Shown piece after piece: positions 1-8,801 of a DNA stretch of 64,000 bases. Below the pieces are notes generated by a model that worked only from the letters and a program-made list of their open reading frames with translations, had not been told where the DNA came from and did no database searches. Origin of the DNA: an uncultured Chloroflexota bacterium (GTDB taxonomy: Bacteria > Chloroflexota > Anaerolineae > Anaerolineales > Anaerolineaceae). The position numbers were made by a program, and so were the translations under genes. The stretch lies in NCBI GenBank assembly GCA_902774215.1, contig CACYHU010000006.1, positions 1 to 64,000 of the forward strand. The letters are read 5' to 3'. Numbering within the stretch: the stretch's first letter is position 1; each line of letters opens with the position of its first letter.

Positions 1-61
1 AAACAGCCGCGGTGCAGAACAGCACACAGAGTGCCAGAACAAGAACAAACATTTTTTTCAT
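1..61 (-). CDS. exported protein, N-terminal fragment
   Basis: Only the first 20 codons lie inside the window; the rest runs off the left edge. The start codon is preceded by AGGAG at good spacing. The translation begins MKKMFVLVLALCVLF, a lysine-rich start followed by a hydrophobic core, so it is a Sec signal peptide. The signal resembles that of the sugar-binding protein at 27305-28222, so a periplasmic binding protein is a reasonable guess, but nothing of the mature protein is visible. It is transcribed away from the oxidoreductase at 394, with about 330 bases between them. Confidence 0.6.
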   Translation of the reverse strand, partial: MKKMFVLVLALCVLFCTAAV

Positions 62-313
62 AAGTTTTCTCCTTTTTGTTTATTTTCTTCAATAAACCTG
101 TCTAAATATCTTATCATGTCCCGGATGATTCGTCAAGAAGTATTTTTTGTGGGGAAAGAGATAATTCTTTATTTTTATTATTAGAATATACTATAAATAA
201 AAACCGGACATTCGCATAAATCAGCAGTAATGATGTACCTCATGATAAAATAAATAAAAAGTGGTTTTACGATTCGAAAAACGAACCGGGGAAAAATGTA
301 TTCCATGGACAAG

Positions 314-352
314 GGACCGTTCGGTCCGGCAAAGAGACGGTCTAATGGACCG
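314..352 (+). promoter_or_regulatory. alternative-hairpin leader upstream of the oxidoreductase operon
   Basis: The 62-393 gap holds no gene. It is AT-rich near 160-260. In its right part the hexamer GGACCG occurs at 314-319 and 347-352, and its complement occurs at 322-327 and, with a G-U pair, at 338-343. Two local hairpins (314-319 with 322-327; 338-343 with 347-352) therefore compete with a longer-range pairing (322-327 with 347-352). An A7T6 palindrome follows at 361-373, then the GGAGG ribosome site of the next gene. The layout resembles an attenuator or a structured leader. I do not recognise a known riboswitch class. Confidence 0.35.
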
Positions 353-393
353 GTACAGAAAAAAATTTTTTCTCGAAAAGCAGGGGAGGAATT

Positions 394-1389
394 ATGAGAT
401 TTTTGATCGCGGGATATGGTTCGATCGGACGGCGGCATTTACGCAATCTGATCGAGCTTGGACAGAATGATTTTGTACACAAAAGCACACTGCCGGAGGA
501 TGAAATAAAAGGGATCCCGACAGAAACCAGCATTGACGCCGCTCTTGCACACCGGCCTGACGGCGTGATCATTGCTAATCCGACAGCCCTTCACCTGGAT
601 GCCGCAATTCCGGCAGCGGAAGCCGGATGTGCGGTATTTATGGAGAAGCCGGTCTCTGATTCTTTCGAACGGATACAGGATCTCCGGGAGGCGCTGAAGA
701 AAAACGGCGGACGGTTTCAGATGGGTTTCCAGTTCCGTTTTCATCCGGGGCTGAGCGGACTGAAGGCACTGCTTGATGCGGGCAGCATCGGCGAGCCTTA
801 TTCCTTCCGGGCGGAATGGGGGGAATATCTGCCGGGATGGCATCCCTGGGAGGATTACCGCAAGAGCTACAGTGCGCGCAAAGATCTGGGCGGGGGTGTT
901 CTGCTGACCCTTTCCCATCCGCTGGATTATCTGCGCTGGCTTTTTGGAGACCCGGAATGGATCTGGGGTATGAACGGCAAGGTCAGTAATCTTGAACTGG
1001 AGGCTGATGATATTGCGGAGATCGGACTGCGGATGGCAAACGGGATGACCGGTTCTGTTCATCTTGATTATTACAGCCGTCCTGCCCGCAACGGGTTGGA
1101 AGTGATCGGCAGCAGGGGAAAACTGCGGTGCAACAATCTGAACGGGATCGTTACGCTGAGCCCTGCCGAAGGAATTGCAGAACAGTATGAACCTGAACCT
1201 GCTTATGACCGGAATAACATGTTTTTGGATGAAATGAGGCGTTTTATCGATGTGACCGCAGGAAAGGCTGCACCATCCTGTACACTGGAGGACGGGATCG
1301 CCGTGCAGCGGATGGTGGAGCTTGTCCGCCGCTCCTGGGAAGAAAAAAGAATGTTCGCGTTCAACGGGGGAGCTGACAGTGTCCGCTAA
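394..1389 (+). CDS. Gfo/Idh/MocA family oxidoreductase
   Basis: A 331-residue NAD(P)-dependent oxidoreductase, the normal family length. The N-terminus holds the Rossmann motif GYGSIG (residues 8-13). A conserved EKP (residues 90-92) in the cofactor domain and a histidine in the GWHPWEDYR region are typical of the family. The C-terminal half is the alpha/beta substrate domain. The substrate cannot be read from sequence; members act on sugars, inositols or UDP-sugars. It leads an operon of envelope-type membrane glycosyltransferases, so oxidation or epimerisation of a surface sugar is a sensible inference. The start is supported by GGAGG seven bases upstream. The next gene begins inside its last codons. 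Confidence 0.88.
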   Translation: MRFLIAGYGSIGRRHLRNLIELGQNDFVHKSTLPEDEIKGIPTETSIDAALAHRPDGVIIANPTALHLDAAIPAAEAGCAVFMEKPVSDSFERIQDLREALKKNGGRFQMGFQFRFHPGLSGLKALLDAGSIGEPYSFRAEWGEYLPGWHPWEDYRKSYSARKDLGGGVLLTLSHPLDYLRWLFGDPEWIWGMNGKVSNLELEADDIAEIGLRMANGMTGSVHLDYYSRPARNGLEVIGSRGKLRCNNLNGIVTLSPAEGIAEQYEPEPAYDRNNMFLDEMRRFIDVTAGKAAPSCTLEDGIAVQRMVELVRRSWEEKRMFAFNGGADSVR

Positions 1390-3163
1390 AAAGCAGAACC
1401 GGATCGACTGGCTGATCTGGCTTTGGTTCATTTTTCTTGCGGTATTTTTTACGCGGCCGCTCATCACCCGGATGGGGAATGAGGTCGCGGGAGAAATAGG
1501 GGATAATATTTATTTTATCTGGATGATCGGCTGGGTCAAAAAAGCTCTCTTCAGGCTGGGTGTGGATCCAATGAACGTCTGGTTCCTTAATTATCCCGAA
1601 GGGTGGAACATGGCTCATACCGAGATCACGCCGGCACAGCTGGCTTTCGGGCAGATCTTTGCTTTCCTTGGCAGCGAGACCTTTGCCTATAACGCGGTGA
1701 TGCTGCTGAGTTTTGCGCTTTCCGGTATTATCACATTTTACTGGGTGCGGAATCTCACCGGTTCGGCTGCCGCGGGATTGCTGAGCGGGACGATTTTTGC
1801 CTGTCTTCCCTACCGGCAGACGCATTATCTCGCCGGTCATCTGAATCTTTCGGGAACACAGTGGCTGCCGCTTTTCTTTTGGGGCTGGTTTGATCTGTTC
1901 CGCGGGGATCAGTCCGCAGCTGACAGCGGACAGAAGGTCCGGGTAAAAGAGGCGCTGATGGCCGCGATTGGCTTGGGCCTGACGGCTTTGACTTCGCAGT
2001 ATTATTTCTTTATGATGGTGATCGTGGCAGGATTTCAGGCTGTGTGGATGATACTCGTGCATCAGCGTTATAAATTGAAGGATCCTGTTTTTTGGAAAAG
2101 CATCGGATCGTTCATTCTCTTTTCGATCCCGCTGCTGCTGATCGCGGAACTGCCCTTCCTGCAGCTGGCCGGAGCGGGCGGGATGCCGGACCGGGATTGG
2201 GGCGGCGTCCGTATGTATTCCGCGGGACTGAGTGATTACCTGCTGCCCGGAACCACGCATTTTCTCTTTGGAAAATGGGTCGGCAGCCATTTTAACCGGG
2301 ATATCTGGATCGAGGCTACGCTGTATGCCGGCATTGCGGCTCTGGCACTTTTTATTTATGCAATGATCACCCGCGGGAAGAAATACAGTTGGGAAAGACA
2401 GATGCTCATCACGGGTATTGTGATAGCGGTGGTTCTTTCAATGGGTACAGACCTGCACTGGAACGCGGAGGCGGTGGAACTGACCCTTCCGGGATTTCTT
2501 GCCGAAAAACTGGGACGGCAGACCATGCCGATCCTGCTGCCGGGATTTTTTTTCTTCAAATATTTTCCGTTTTTTGCCAAGTTGAGAGCTATGATGCGCT
2601 TTGGTATTTTTGCCCTGCTGTTTATTGCCTGCGGAGCCGGATTTGCGCTTGTTGATATCGGAAAATTTTCAGAAAGAAAGCAGTCTTTTCTGATTGCGGC
2701 AGCGCTTTTGCTTGTGCTCCTTGACTTTATGCCGCGGGCGCAGACGTCTTTTGCCAGGGTTGGCCCGAGGCGTGTTGATGAGTGGCTCGCGGGACAGGCA
2801 GCTGAGGGTTCCGTCATGCGCTATCCTTTTTATCTGAACGACGACCAGGCCGGGACATATTACACACTTTACAATGAAAAACCATTCATCGGCGGTTTTT
2901 TCAATGCCTTCCCGACGGAGCAATATCAGCGCATCCGCGGCGTGATGGACGGCTTTCCTTCGGCGGAAAGTCTCTCCCTTGCGAAAGATCTGGACGTGGC
3001 CTTTTTCCTGATCGAGGAGCAGGAACTGCTGAAAGCTGCCGGGGAAGGTGCTGTTCCGTGGGAATCAGCGCAGGAGCTTTATGACAAAGCGGATTCGCTT
3101 GGCCTGAATTTTGCAGGAAGGTTTGATGATATTGCTGTATATACACCGGCTGATAAGGAGTGA
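1379..3163 (+). CDS. polytopic membrane protein, probable GT-C glycosyltransferase
   Basis: About 594 residues with many hydrophobic segments. The first is WLIWLWFIFLAVFF near the N-terminus, followed by a loop with GDNIYF and then NYPEGWNM. A first loop rich in acidic and aromatic residues followed by 10-12 membrane spans is the GT39/GT-C plan used for lipid-linked sugar transfer. No specific family signature is certain. The open frame extends further upstream, but the start chosen is GTG at 1379. It is preceded by GGGGGAG and overlaps the upstream stop by 11 bases, which indicates translational coupling. The C-terminal 130 residues are soluble. The ancestral substrate is unknown. Confidence 0.7.
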   Translation: MSAKKQNRIDWLIWLWFIFLAVFFTRPLITRMGNEVAGEIGDNIYFIWMIGWVKKALFRLGVDPMNVWFLNYPEGWNMAHTEITPAQLAFGQIFAFLGSETFAYNAVMLLSFALSGIITFYWVRNLTGSAAAGLLSGTIFACLPYRQTHYLAGHLNLSGTQWLPLFFWGWFDLFRGDQSAADSGQKVRVKEALMAAIGLGLTALTSQYYFFMMVIVAGFQAVWMILVHQRYKLKDPVFWKSIGSFILFSIPLLLIAELPFLQLAGAGGMPDRDWGGVRMYSAGLSDYLLPGTTHFLFGKWVGSHFNRDIWIEATLYAGIAALALFIYAMITRGKKYSWERQMLITGIVIAVVLSMGTDLHWNAEAVELTLPGFLAEKLGRQTMPILLPGFFFFKYFPFFAKLRAMMRFGIFALLFIACGAGFALVDIGKFSERKQSFLIAAALLLVLLDFMPRAQTSFARVGPRRVDEWLAGQAAEGSVMRYPFYLNDDQAGTYYTLYNEKPFIGGFFNAFPTEQYQRIRGVMDGFPSAESLSLAKDLDVAFFLIEEQELLKAAGEGAVPWESAQELYDKADSLGLNFAGRFDDIAVYTPADKE

Positions 3164-3171
3164 GATCTAAA

Positions 3172-4797
3172 ATGTACGGTTACACAAAAAGTTATAACAA
3201 AAATCAGACAGGCACATGGATCATTGCGTCGCTTATCTGCGCAGCTGCCGGAGCCGGTATTTTGTTTATCAGTATGTCGCAGGGTATCGGAGTCGGCGGA
3301 GATGCGACGATCTACATCACCAGCGCACGAAACCTGCTTGCCGGGAAGGGTTTGGGCCTTATCAACGCGGCCGGAGACTTCCGCCTGATCCCTTATTTTC
3401 CGCCGTTTTATTCACTGGTGCTGGCATTTTTCGGGCTTTTTACCTCCAATATTCCTCTGGCAGCATTGATCCTGAATCTGCTGCTTTTTGCCGGGCTGAT
3501 TTTCCTGGTCACCTTCTGGACGATGCGGATCTCTGACCGGATGTTTCCGGCTCTTCTGCTTGGCATGTTTCTCGCCGGATCACCGATCATGATCCCTGCT
3601 TATTCATGGGCGATGTCCGAACCGCTGGCAATTATGCTTGGTTTCGGCGGGCTGCTTCTGCTGGAAAAAAGCCTGATCGAAAACAGGAAGGTTTTTTTCT
3701 GGCTTTCTGCCGTACTTCTTGCGCTTTCCTTCCTGACCCGCTATTCCTCGGCGGCATTTGTGGGCGCTGCGCTTCTGCTGATTTTCATCTTTGAAGGAGA
3801 GACACTGAAGGAACGCTTCCTTGGAGCCCTTTGTTACGGCTTGATCTCTGTTTTGCCGATGATCGTCTGGCTGGTGATGGATTTCACACAGACAGCAACG
3901 GTTTCTTCAAGATCCATGCTGAGCGGCAGGACTGGAGAGCTTTGGGCGGCTTTTGTTCCGAAACTCAAGCATGTTTTTACGCTCTGGATCCTGCCGGAAT
4001 CCCTTTCCGCGAATATGCCGGGATTTCTGGTGACCTTTGTCACGGTTTGCATTCTGCTGTTTTCACTCGGTTTTCTGGCTGGCTCGGTTTATGCGCTGCG
4101 CACTGGGACGCAGTATCCCCGTTATGCGAGGATGTTCTTCCTGCTTTCTTCTTTCAATCTGCTGTACCTGTTGCTGATCGTTTTTGTTTCACTCAATACC
4201 TATCCGCCTATTACCATTAATTCGCGTATGCTGCTGCCGGTTTATGTGTCGAACTTCTGGCAGATCTATCTGCTCTTTGCGCTTTTTGAGGAATATAATC
4301 ACAGACCTGCGCGTTCCTTTGTCTTCAATACGGCACTGTTCCTTTTCACGGCTTTTAATTGTTATCGTGGTATTCGTATAGCCAATCAGAATGCAGTTGA
4401 TGGGCTCGGTTACAATTCCACCGCGTGGAAATCTTCCGAAACGACAGCTTATGTCCGGGAGAACATTCCTGAGGAAAAAGCGATCGTAACGAACGAGGAG
4501 ACCGCACTTCTTTTTCTGCTGGACCGCCGTACCTGGCCAATGCATGAAGTTTACGTCAGTGAACCTGATACAGTGTATTATGCTTATGAAAGCGAAACGG
4601 GCGTTGAGAAAGACGCAAGCCGCCGCACCTTCCGGGAGGGAGGAGCATATCTGGTCGTCTTTGACTCTTTTGAGGATCAGATGGCGGAAATTTATGGAGA
4701 AGACACCCATAAACGCATGGAAAAACTGTTTGAAAACCTGAATGTGCTCTTTGACGGGGACGACGGTACCATCTATACACTGGAGAAAGAAAACTGA
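3172..4797 (+). CDS. GT39-like membrane glycosyltransferase
   Basis: About 541 residues with roughly ten membrane spans. After the first span comes GVGGDATIYITSARNLLAGKG, followed by a proline-rich YFPPFYSLVLAFF segment; this matches the first catalytic loop of ArnT/PMT-type (GT39) enzymes, where an acidic residue binds the lipid-phosphate donor. It probably transfers a sugar from a polyprenyl phosphate on the outer face of the membrane. The ATG at 3172 is preferred because AAGGAG lies 11 bases upstream; a GTG at 3160 in the same frame is the alternative. A soluble C-terminal domain of about 120 residues follows the last span. Confidence 0.75.
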   Translation: MYGYTKSYNKNQTGTWIIASLICAAAGAGILFISMSQGIGVGGDATIYITSARNLLAGKGLGLINAAGDFRLIPYFPPFYSLVLAFFGLFTSNIPLAALILNLLLFAGLIFLVTFWTMRISDRMFPALLLGMFLAGSPIMIPAYSWAMSEPLAIMLGFGGLLLLEKSLIENRKVFFWLSAVLLALSFLTRYSSAAFVGAALLLIFIFEGETLKERFLGALCYGLISVLPMIVWLVMDFTQTATVSSRSMLSGRTGELWAAFVPKLKHVFTLWILPESLSANMPGFLVTFVTVCILLFSLGFLAGSVYALRTGTQYPRYARMFFLLSSFNLLYLLLIVFVSLNTYPPITINSRMLLPVYVSNFWQIYLLFALFEEYNHRPARSFVFNTALFLFTAFNCYRGIRIANQNAVDGLGYNSTAWKSSETTAYVRENIPEEKAIVTNEETALLFLLDRRTWPMHEVYVSEPDTVYYAYESETGVEKDASRRTFREGGAYLVVFDSFEDQMAEIYGEDTHKRMEKLFENLNVLFDGDDGTIYTLEKEN

Positions 4798-6626
4798 TGC
4801 TGATCCTTTCCGGAACTCTGGCTTTTTTGCAGAGCACGATCCTGCCGGGATTGCTTATCAGAAAAGTGTTCCGTCTGCGGGGCGGTCTCACAGAACAGAT
4901 CATCCGCCTGCTGCCGCTGAGCCTTATGGCAAATTACCTGGTGATCTTTCTGCTGGCAGCGCTGCATATTTATACCAGAGGGGTGATGCTGGGGTTCATT
5001 TTCATAGAAATTGCCGTGATTCTATGGCTTTACAGGAAAACCCTGCTTTGTCCTGTCGGTGAAAATTTTCATCATCTGACTGATGCGCTGCGGCGCGAAT
5101 TGCAGCCATTGAGTGATTTCCTGACCGGGGAATCCGAAAGCGGCGGGCAGAGACTGAAAAAATGGATCTGGCTTCTCAGCGGCTGTTTTGCCCTTTCCGG
5201 TGTGGTCTGGGGAATGCATCTCTGCCGGCTGAATTTTGGTACTGTGTTCAGCGGATGGGATACCCTTTTTTCCTGGAATTTTTATGCCGAGATCTGGGCG
5301 GAAGGAACGATCCCGAATATCGGAGGAATGTATCCGCAGCTGCTGAGCACGAACTGGTCGCTCTCATATCTGCTTCAGGGAGAGGATGCCGTTCAGTTTT
5401 TCAACACGCTTTTACCGCCGCTCTTTTTCCTGATGATCCAGCTGATGCTGTTTGATCTGGGTTTTCAGCGTTCCGAGAGCTGCTTTTTCTTTGCGGCGGT
5501 CATTGCGCGCTATATGATGAAAAAACTGATGGGCGATCAGCTTTTTGACGGTTATATGGATGTTCCCGCCGCAGCCATGAGCCTGCTCGGATTTTACACA
5601 TTGCTGAAAGCTGAAGGGAAGTCTCTGCAGGATCAAAAGCAGGCTGCTGTTCTTGCGGTGATTTTTGCGTCCGGTGCCGCTGTGACCAAACAGAGCGGTG
5701 CAGCCGCGCTGATCGTTATCCCGTTTGCTGTGAAAATGCTGCTGCCGGATGCGGAAAAATCATTTACGGGAAGACAAAAAATTGCTTTAGCCTGTTCCGC
5801 TTTGCTGATCGTACTGCCCTGGTACCTGCATTGCCTGCTGTATAACACCCGCGGATATGAGCGGGAAGTGATCGCTGCCGGGATCAGAGAGTACAATCAG
5901 AGTTACAACCTGCTGTACAGGCTGCAGCTGGCTTTGAAGACGCTGGGAAAATATGGCATCTGTTTCCTGCTTAGTCTGATCGGACTGCCTTTTGTCCCGA
6001 AACGATACAGGCTGGTCTTTTCCCTGATGGTCTGGCCCTTGACGCTGATCTGGGCAGTGTCCTACAGTTATGATGCCAGGAATCTCGGGCCGGTTCTTCC
6101 CTTTGTTTCACTGTTGTGCGGATATGCACTTACCGGGATCGGTTCTCTTTTGTTCGGTTGGATGGAAAAAGTTCGGGCCGGATCCATGCCATCCGTGATC
6201 CTTTTGTCAGCCGCCGCGGCAGTTCTTGCTATTGTAATAATCCGGTTGTATCCGGACAGCAGACTTATTAAGGATCAAAAGGATCAACAGCGGGCACTTT
6301 TTGGGGAACGGCTCAATAATGAATTGCTGTACGGGATCCTGGGAGAGACCCACGATGGATATGACCTGTATACAGATTATCCTGCGTGGTTCCTTCCGGG
6401 TTATGAGGAATGCTGTTCCGCTGCTGAACTGACCGATACCTATCAGGTCCGGAATATGCTGGAACAGGACAAGATCAACTGGATGCTGCTGCCGATGGTG
6501 ATGCCCAATAATTCAGATCCGTCTAAGGAATTGATCGAACAGTGCATCGCGGATGGTAAATGTGAACAGATCAGCTGCAGCGACGGCTATTACAAATCCT
6601 ACTGTCTATATCAAATACACCGCTGA
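4797..6626 (+). CDS. polytopic membrane protein, probable GT-C glycosyltransferase
   Basis: A 609-residue membrane protein. Its ATG shares a base with the TGA of the previous gene (TGATG), so translation is coupled. The first 55 residues form two spans, followed by a cytoplasmic segment to about residue 120. The main block then begins with GWDTLFSWNFYAEIWAEG, an acidic loop of the GT39/GT-C kind. The last 120 residues are soluble. Together with the two preceding genes it makes a set of three different membrane transferases, suggesting assembly or decoration of a surface glycan or glycoprotein. The exact donor and acceptor are not visible. Confidence 0.7.
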   Translation: MLILSGTLAFLQSTILPGLLIRKVFRLRGGLTEQIIRLLPLSLMANYLVIFLLAALHIYTRGVMLGFIFIEIAVILWLYRKTLLCPVGENFHHLTDALRRELQPLSDFLTGESESGGQRLKKWIWLLSGCFALSGVVWGMHLCRLNFGTVFSGWDTLFSWNFYAEIWAEGTIPNIGGMYPQLLSTNWSLSYLLQGEDAVQFFNTLLPPLFFLMIQLMLFDLGFQRSESCFFFAAVIARYMMKKLMGDQLFDGYMDVPAAAMSLLGFYTLLKAEGKSLQDQKQAAVLAVIFASGAAVTKQSGAAALIVIPFAVKMLLPDAEKSFTGRQKIALACSALLIVLPWYLHCLLYNTRGYEREVIAAGIREYNQSYNLLYRLQLALKTLGKYGICFLLSLIGLPFVPKRYRLVFSLMVWPLTLIWAVSYSYDARNLGPVLPFVSLLCGYALTGIGSLLFGWMEKVRAGSMPSVILLSAAAAVLAIVIIRLYPDSRLIKDQKDQQRALFGERLNNELLYGILGETHDGYDLYTDYPAWFLPGYEECCSAAELTDTYQVRNMLEQDKINWMLLPMVMPNNSDPSKELIEQCIADGKCEQISCSDGYYKSYCLYQIHR

Positions 6627-6637
6627 AGGAGGACAGC

Positions 6638-7423
6638 ATGCATATCGTGATAACCAATGATGACGGTATTACAGCTCCCGGCATCCACGCACTGGCAAAA
6701 GCAGCCAGGGAATTCGGTAAGGTGACTGTCATTGCGCCTGACCGGAACTGGTCTGTCTGCGGACATACCAAGGCTATCGGACGTCCGCTGCGTGCAGATC
6801 CTTATGATTTTCCGGAAGCGGATGCCGCATGGGTATGCGACGGAAGTCCTTCCGACTGCTCTGCTTTGGCAGGGCTCGGGTTTCTGGAAGAACCGGTGGA
6901 TATGCTGCTGTCTGGTATCAATCCGACACCCAATCTCAGTCAGGATTTCACTTACTCGGGAACGGTCATGGCAGCCGCCGAGGCGGCTTTCTGGAATTTA
7001 CCGTCAGCGGCTTTTTCCATTGACTGCCCGCGGATGAAGCAGGAGCTTATCGATTTCAGTCCCGCTGTCCGGATCCTGCCCCGTATTATTGCTTACCTTA
7101 AAGAAAATATGCTTCCAAAATTCTCGTTCCTGAACGTGAATTGTCCCGACCTTCCTCCTGAAAGGATCAAAGGCGTCAGACTCACCCGCAGCGGGACACG
7201 AATCTATAACGACATACTGATCCGGAAAACGGATCCTTTTGGCAGACCGTATTACTGGTTTGGCGGTGACCCGCCGGAAAGCATGGATGAGGAAGATACG
7301 GACGGAAAGGTGATGAGCGACGGCTACATCAGCATCACACCGGTCCGTCAGGACATGACCGATTATCAGATGCTGGAATCAATGAAAAACTGGAACTGGG
7401 AGATGGAAGCGAACCATGTCTAA
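6638..7423 (+). CDS. surE: 5'-nucleotidase SurE
   Basis: A 261-residue SurE-type metal-dependent nucleoside monophosphate phosphatase. The N-terminus ITNDDGI carries the two metal-binding aspartates (residues 8-9). NWSVCGH supplies the serine of the second motif, and SGINPTPNLSQD followed by YSGTV matches the conserved asparagine and phosphate loop. SurE releases phosphate from nucleotides and sometimes polyphosphate in the cytoplasm. The cysteine and histidine after the serine (VCGH instead of the usual GASN-like text) are a divergence from textbook members. The start has AAGGAGG nearby. The last codons overlap the asparaginase start by eight bases. Confidence 0.9.
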   Translation: MHIVITNDDGITAPGIHALAKAAREFGKVTVIAPDRNWSVCGHTKAIGRPLRADPYDFPEADAAWVCDGSPSDCSALAGLGFLEEPVDMLLSGINPTPNLSQDFTYSGTVMAAAEAAFWNLPSAAFSIDCPRMKQELIDFSPAVRILPRIIAYLKENMLPKFSFLNVNCPDLPPERIKGVRLTRSGTRIYNDILIRKTDPFGRPYYWFGGDPPESMDEEDTDGKVMSDGYISITPVRQDMTDYQMLESMKNWNWEMEANHV

Positions 7424-8405
7424 AGAGGATATGCGAAAGGTCGTCATACTCGGAACCGGCGGAACGATCGCGGGCGTCGGTGTGCCGGGCCTGACCACCG
7501 GATATTTCAGCGGCGGTATGGATATCGAATCACTGATCACCGGTGTGCCGGGTCTCAAAAAGCTTGCATGGCTTGTCGGTGAACAGATCGCCAATGTCAA
7601 CAGCGACGACATTACCCAGGAAGACTGGCTGCGGCTCACCCGGCGGATCAATGAGCTTGCCCGAAGGGAGGATATCGCCGGTTTTGTCATCACACACGGG
7701 ACTGATACCCTTGAGGAAACGGCTTTTTTCCTGAATCTGACCGTGAAAACCCGCAAACCTGTGGTGATCACCGGGGCCATGCGTCCGGCAACCGCGCTGA
7801 GCCCCGACGGTCCTTTCAATTTATATCAGGCGGTGGCACTGGCCGCAAGCCCGGAAGCAGCAGGGAAGGGTGTCCTGGCGGTATTTTCAGATGCCGTTTA
7901 TTCCGCCCGGGATGTCCAGAAGGGCAGCACTTTTCATGTGGATGCTTTTTCCTCGGATGATTTTGGCTGTCTTGGTTATATCCGGGATACAAAGCCTTAC
8001 TTTTATAATGCACCGGTAAAAAAGCACACGGTCGAAACAGAGTTTGATCTGAAGGAGATCTCTGAGCTGCCGAAGGTGGCGATCTCGTATTTTCATGTGG
8101 ATGCCGATCCGGAGACACTCCGTTTTCAGTACATGAAATCCGACGGCCTGATCATCGCCGGCGCCGGAAACGGAGAAATGAGTCTGCTCTGGGAGGAAGA
8201 AATGCGGAAATTTGAAGCGATCGGCAAACCGGTGGTCATTACTTCCCGCATCCATGATGGTATTGTAACGCTGCATCGCGAGGTTCCGGCCAATGTTCTT
8301 TCCGGGGATACGTTGAATCCTCAAAAAGCCAGGATACTTTTAATGCTTGCGCTGACAAGGACGAAGGATATCGGAAGGATCCGCAGGATTTTTGAAAGAT
8401 ATTAG
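7416..8405 (+). CDS. ansB: L-asparaginase, type II-like
   Basis: A 329-residue asparaginase that hydrolyses asparagine to aspartate and ammonia. The first catalytic threonine lies in GTGGTIAG near the N-terminus, and the second triad is in THGTDTLEE (around residue 90); TGAMRP is also present. TGYFSGG and GVPGLKKLA match the periplasmic type II sequence pattern better than type I. However, no signal peptide is visible, so it probably works in the cytoplasm. It overlaps surE and closes the operon, and is followed by a hairpin with a T-run. The chosen ATG has GGAAG upstream; an in-frame ATG at 7431 is too close to its possible site. Confidence 0.9.
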   Translation: MSKEDMRKVVILGTGGTIAGVGVPGLTTGYFSGGMDIESLITGVPGLKKLAWLVGEQIANVNSDDITQEDWLRLTRRINELARREDIAGFVITHGTDTLEETAFFLNLTVKTRKPVVITGAMRPATALSPDGPFNLYQAVALAASPEAAGKGVLAVFSDAVYSARDVQKGSTFHVDAFSSDDFGCLGYIRDTKPYFYNAPVKKHTVETEFDLKEISELPKVAISYFHVDADPETLRFQYMKSDGLIIAGAGNGEMSLLWEEEMRKFEAIGKPVVITSRIHDGIVTLHREVPANVLSGDTLNPQKARILLMLALTRTKDIGRIRRIFERY

Positions 8406-8421
8406 ATTTGTATAGAGTTAA

Positions 8422-8454
8422 TTTTGACGAATCAGTCAAAAAAGTAATTTTTTT
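8422..8454 (+). terminator. terminator after the surE-asparaginase operon
   Basis: A seven-base stem TTTTGAC/GTCAAAA with a six-base loop lies 17 bases after the asparaginase stop and is followed by a seven-T run. This fits intrinsic termination of the plus-strand operon that begins at 394. Confidence 0.6.
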
Positions 8455-8483
8455 ATAAAGTAAATTGCCCTCCGGCGTTTATG

Positions 8484-8594
8484 CTGCTGCGCAGCAGGCG
8501 CGGAGCGGGCGTCAGCTGGGGGCGGAAGAGTCTTTCCGCGCCATGGTTCTTTAGTCGGGGGCGCGGGCTGACCTTGTCACCCGCTGTCCCCGAC
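8484..8594. other. GC-rich hairpin cluster of unknown role
   Basis: Three good inverted repeats lie within 110 bases and no convincing gene overlaps them. They are a perfect 14-bp palindrome CTGCTGCGCAGCAG (8484-8497), a stem GCGGAA/TTCCGC (8522-8539), and a long two-part stem in which GTCGGGG plus GCGGG pair with CCCGC plus CCCCGAC (8554-8594). The last could be an RNA structure or the footprint of a mobile repeat. It sits directly before the 64-bp tandem repeats. Open frames across it are composed of repeat translation and shift frame between units, so they are not likely proteins. Confidence 0.45.
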
Positions 8595-8610
8595 ACCCCG
8601 ATTTTCGACA

Positions 8611-8801
8611 GATGTCCTCCCGCGAGATGCTATTCAGGGGACGCACATGGGGCGGTGATTTTGCTCCGGATCCAGATGTTCTTCCGCATGATGCTATTCA
8701 GAGGAAGCATTTGGGGCGGAGATTCTGCTCCGGATCCAGGCGTTCTTCCTCGAGATGCTATTCAGGGGACGCACATGGGGCGGTGATTTTGCTCCGGATC
8801 C
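8611..8801. repeat. three 64-bp tandem repeats
   Basis: Three head-to-tail units begin at about 8611, 8675 and 8739. The shared word GATGCTATTCAG starts at 8626, 8690 and 8754, giving an exact 64-base period. Each unit ends GCTCCGGATCC. Units 1 and 3 are nearly identical over their right parts, while unit 2 carries about ten substitutions. Because 64 is not a multiple of three, the units cannot encode a repeated peptide. The array ends one base before the palindromic element at 8802. There are no spacers, so it is not a CRISPR array. Confidence 0.85.

Noticed and set aside
439-1467. 342-codon frame on the minus strand opposite the oxidoreductase
   Set aside because: A shadow of the plus-strand gene; the plus frame has clear Rossmann and family motifs, while the minus frame has none.
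8611-8801. CRISPR array
   Set aside because: Units are directly adjacent with no unique spacers, and no cas gene is in the window.
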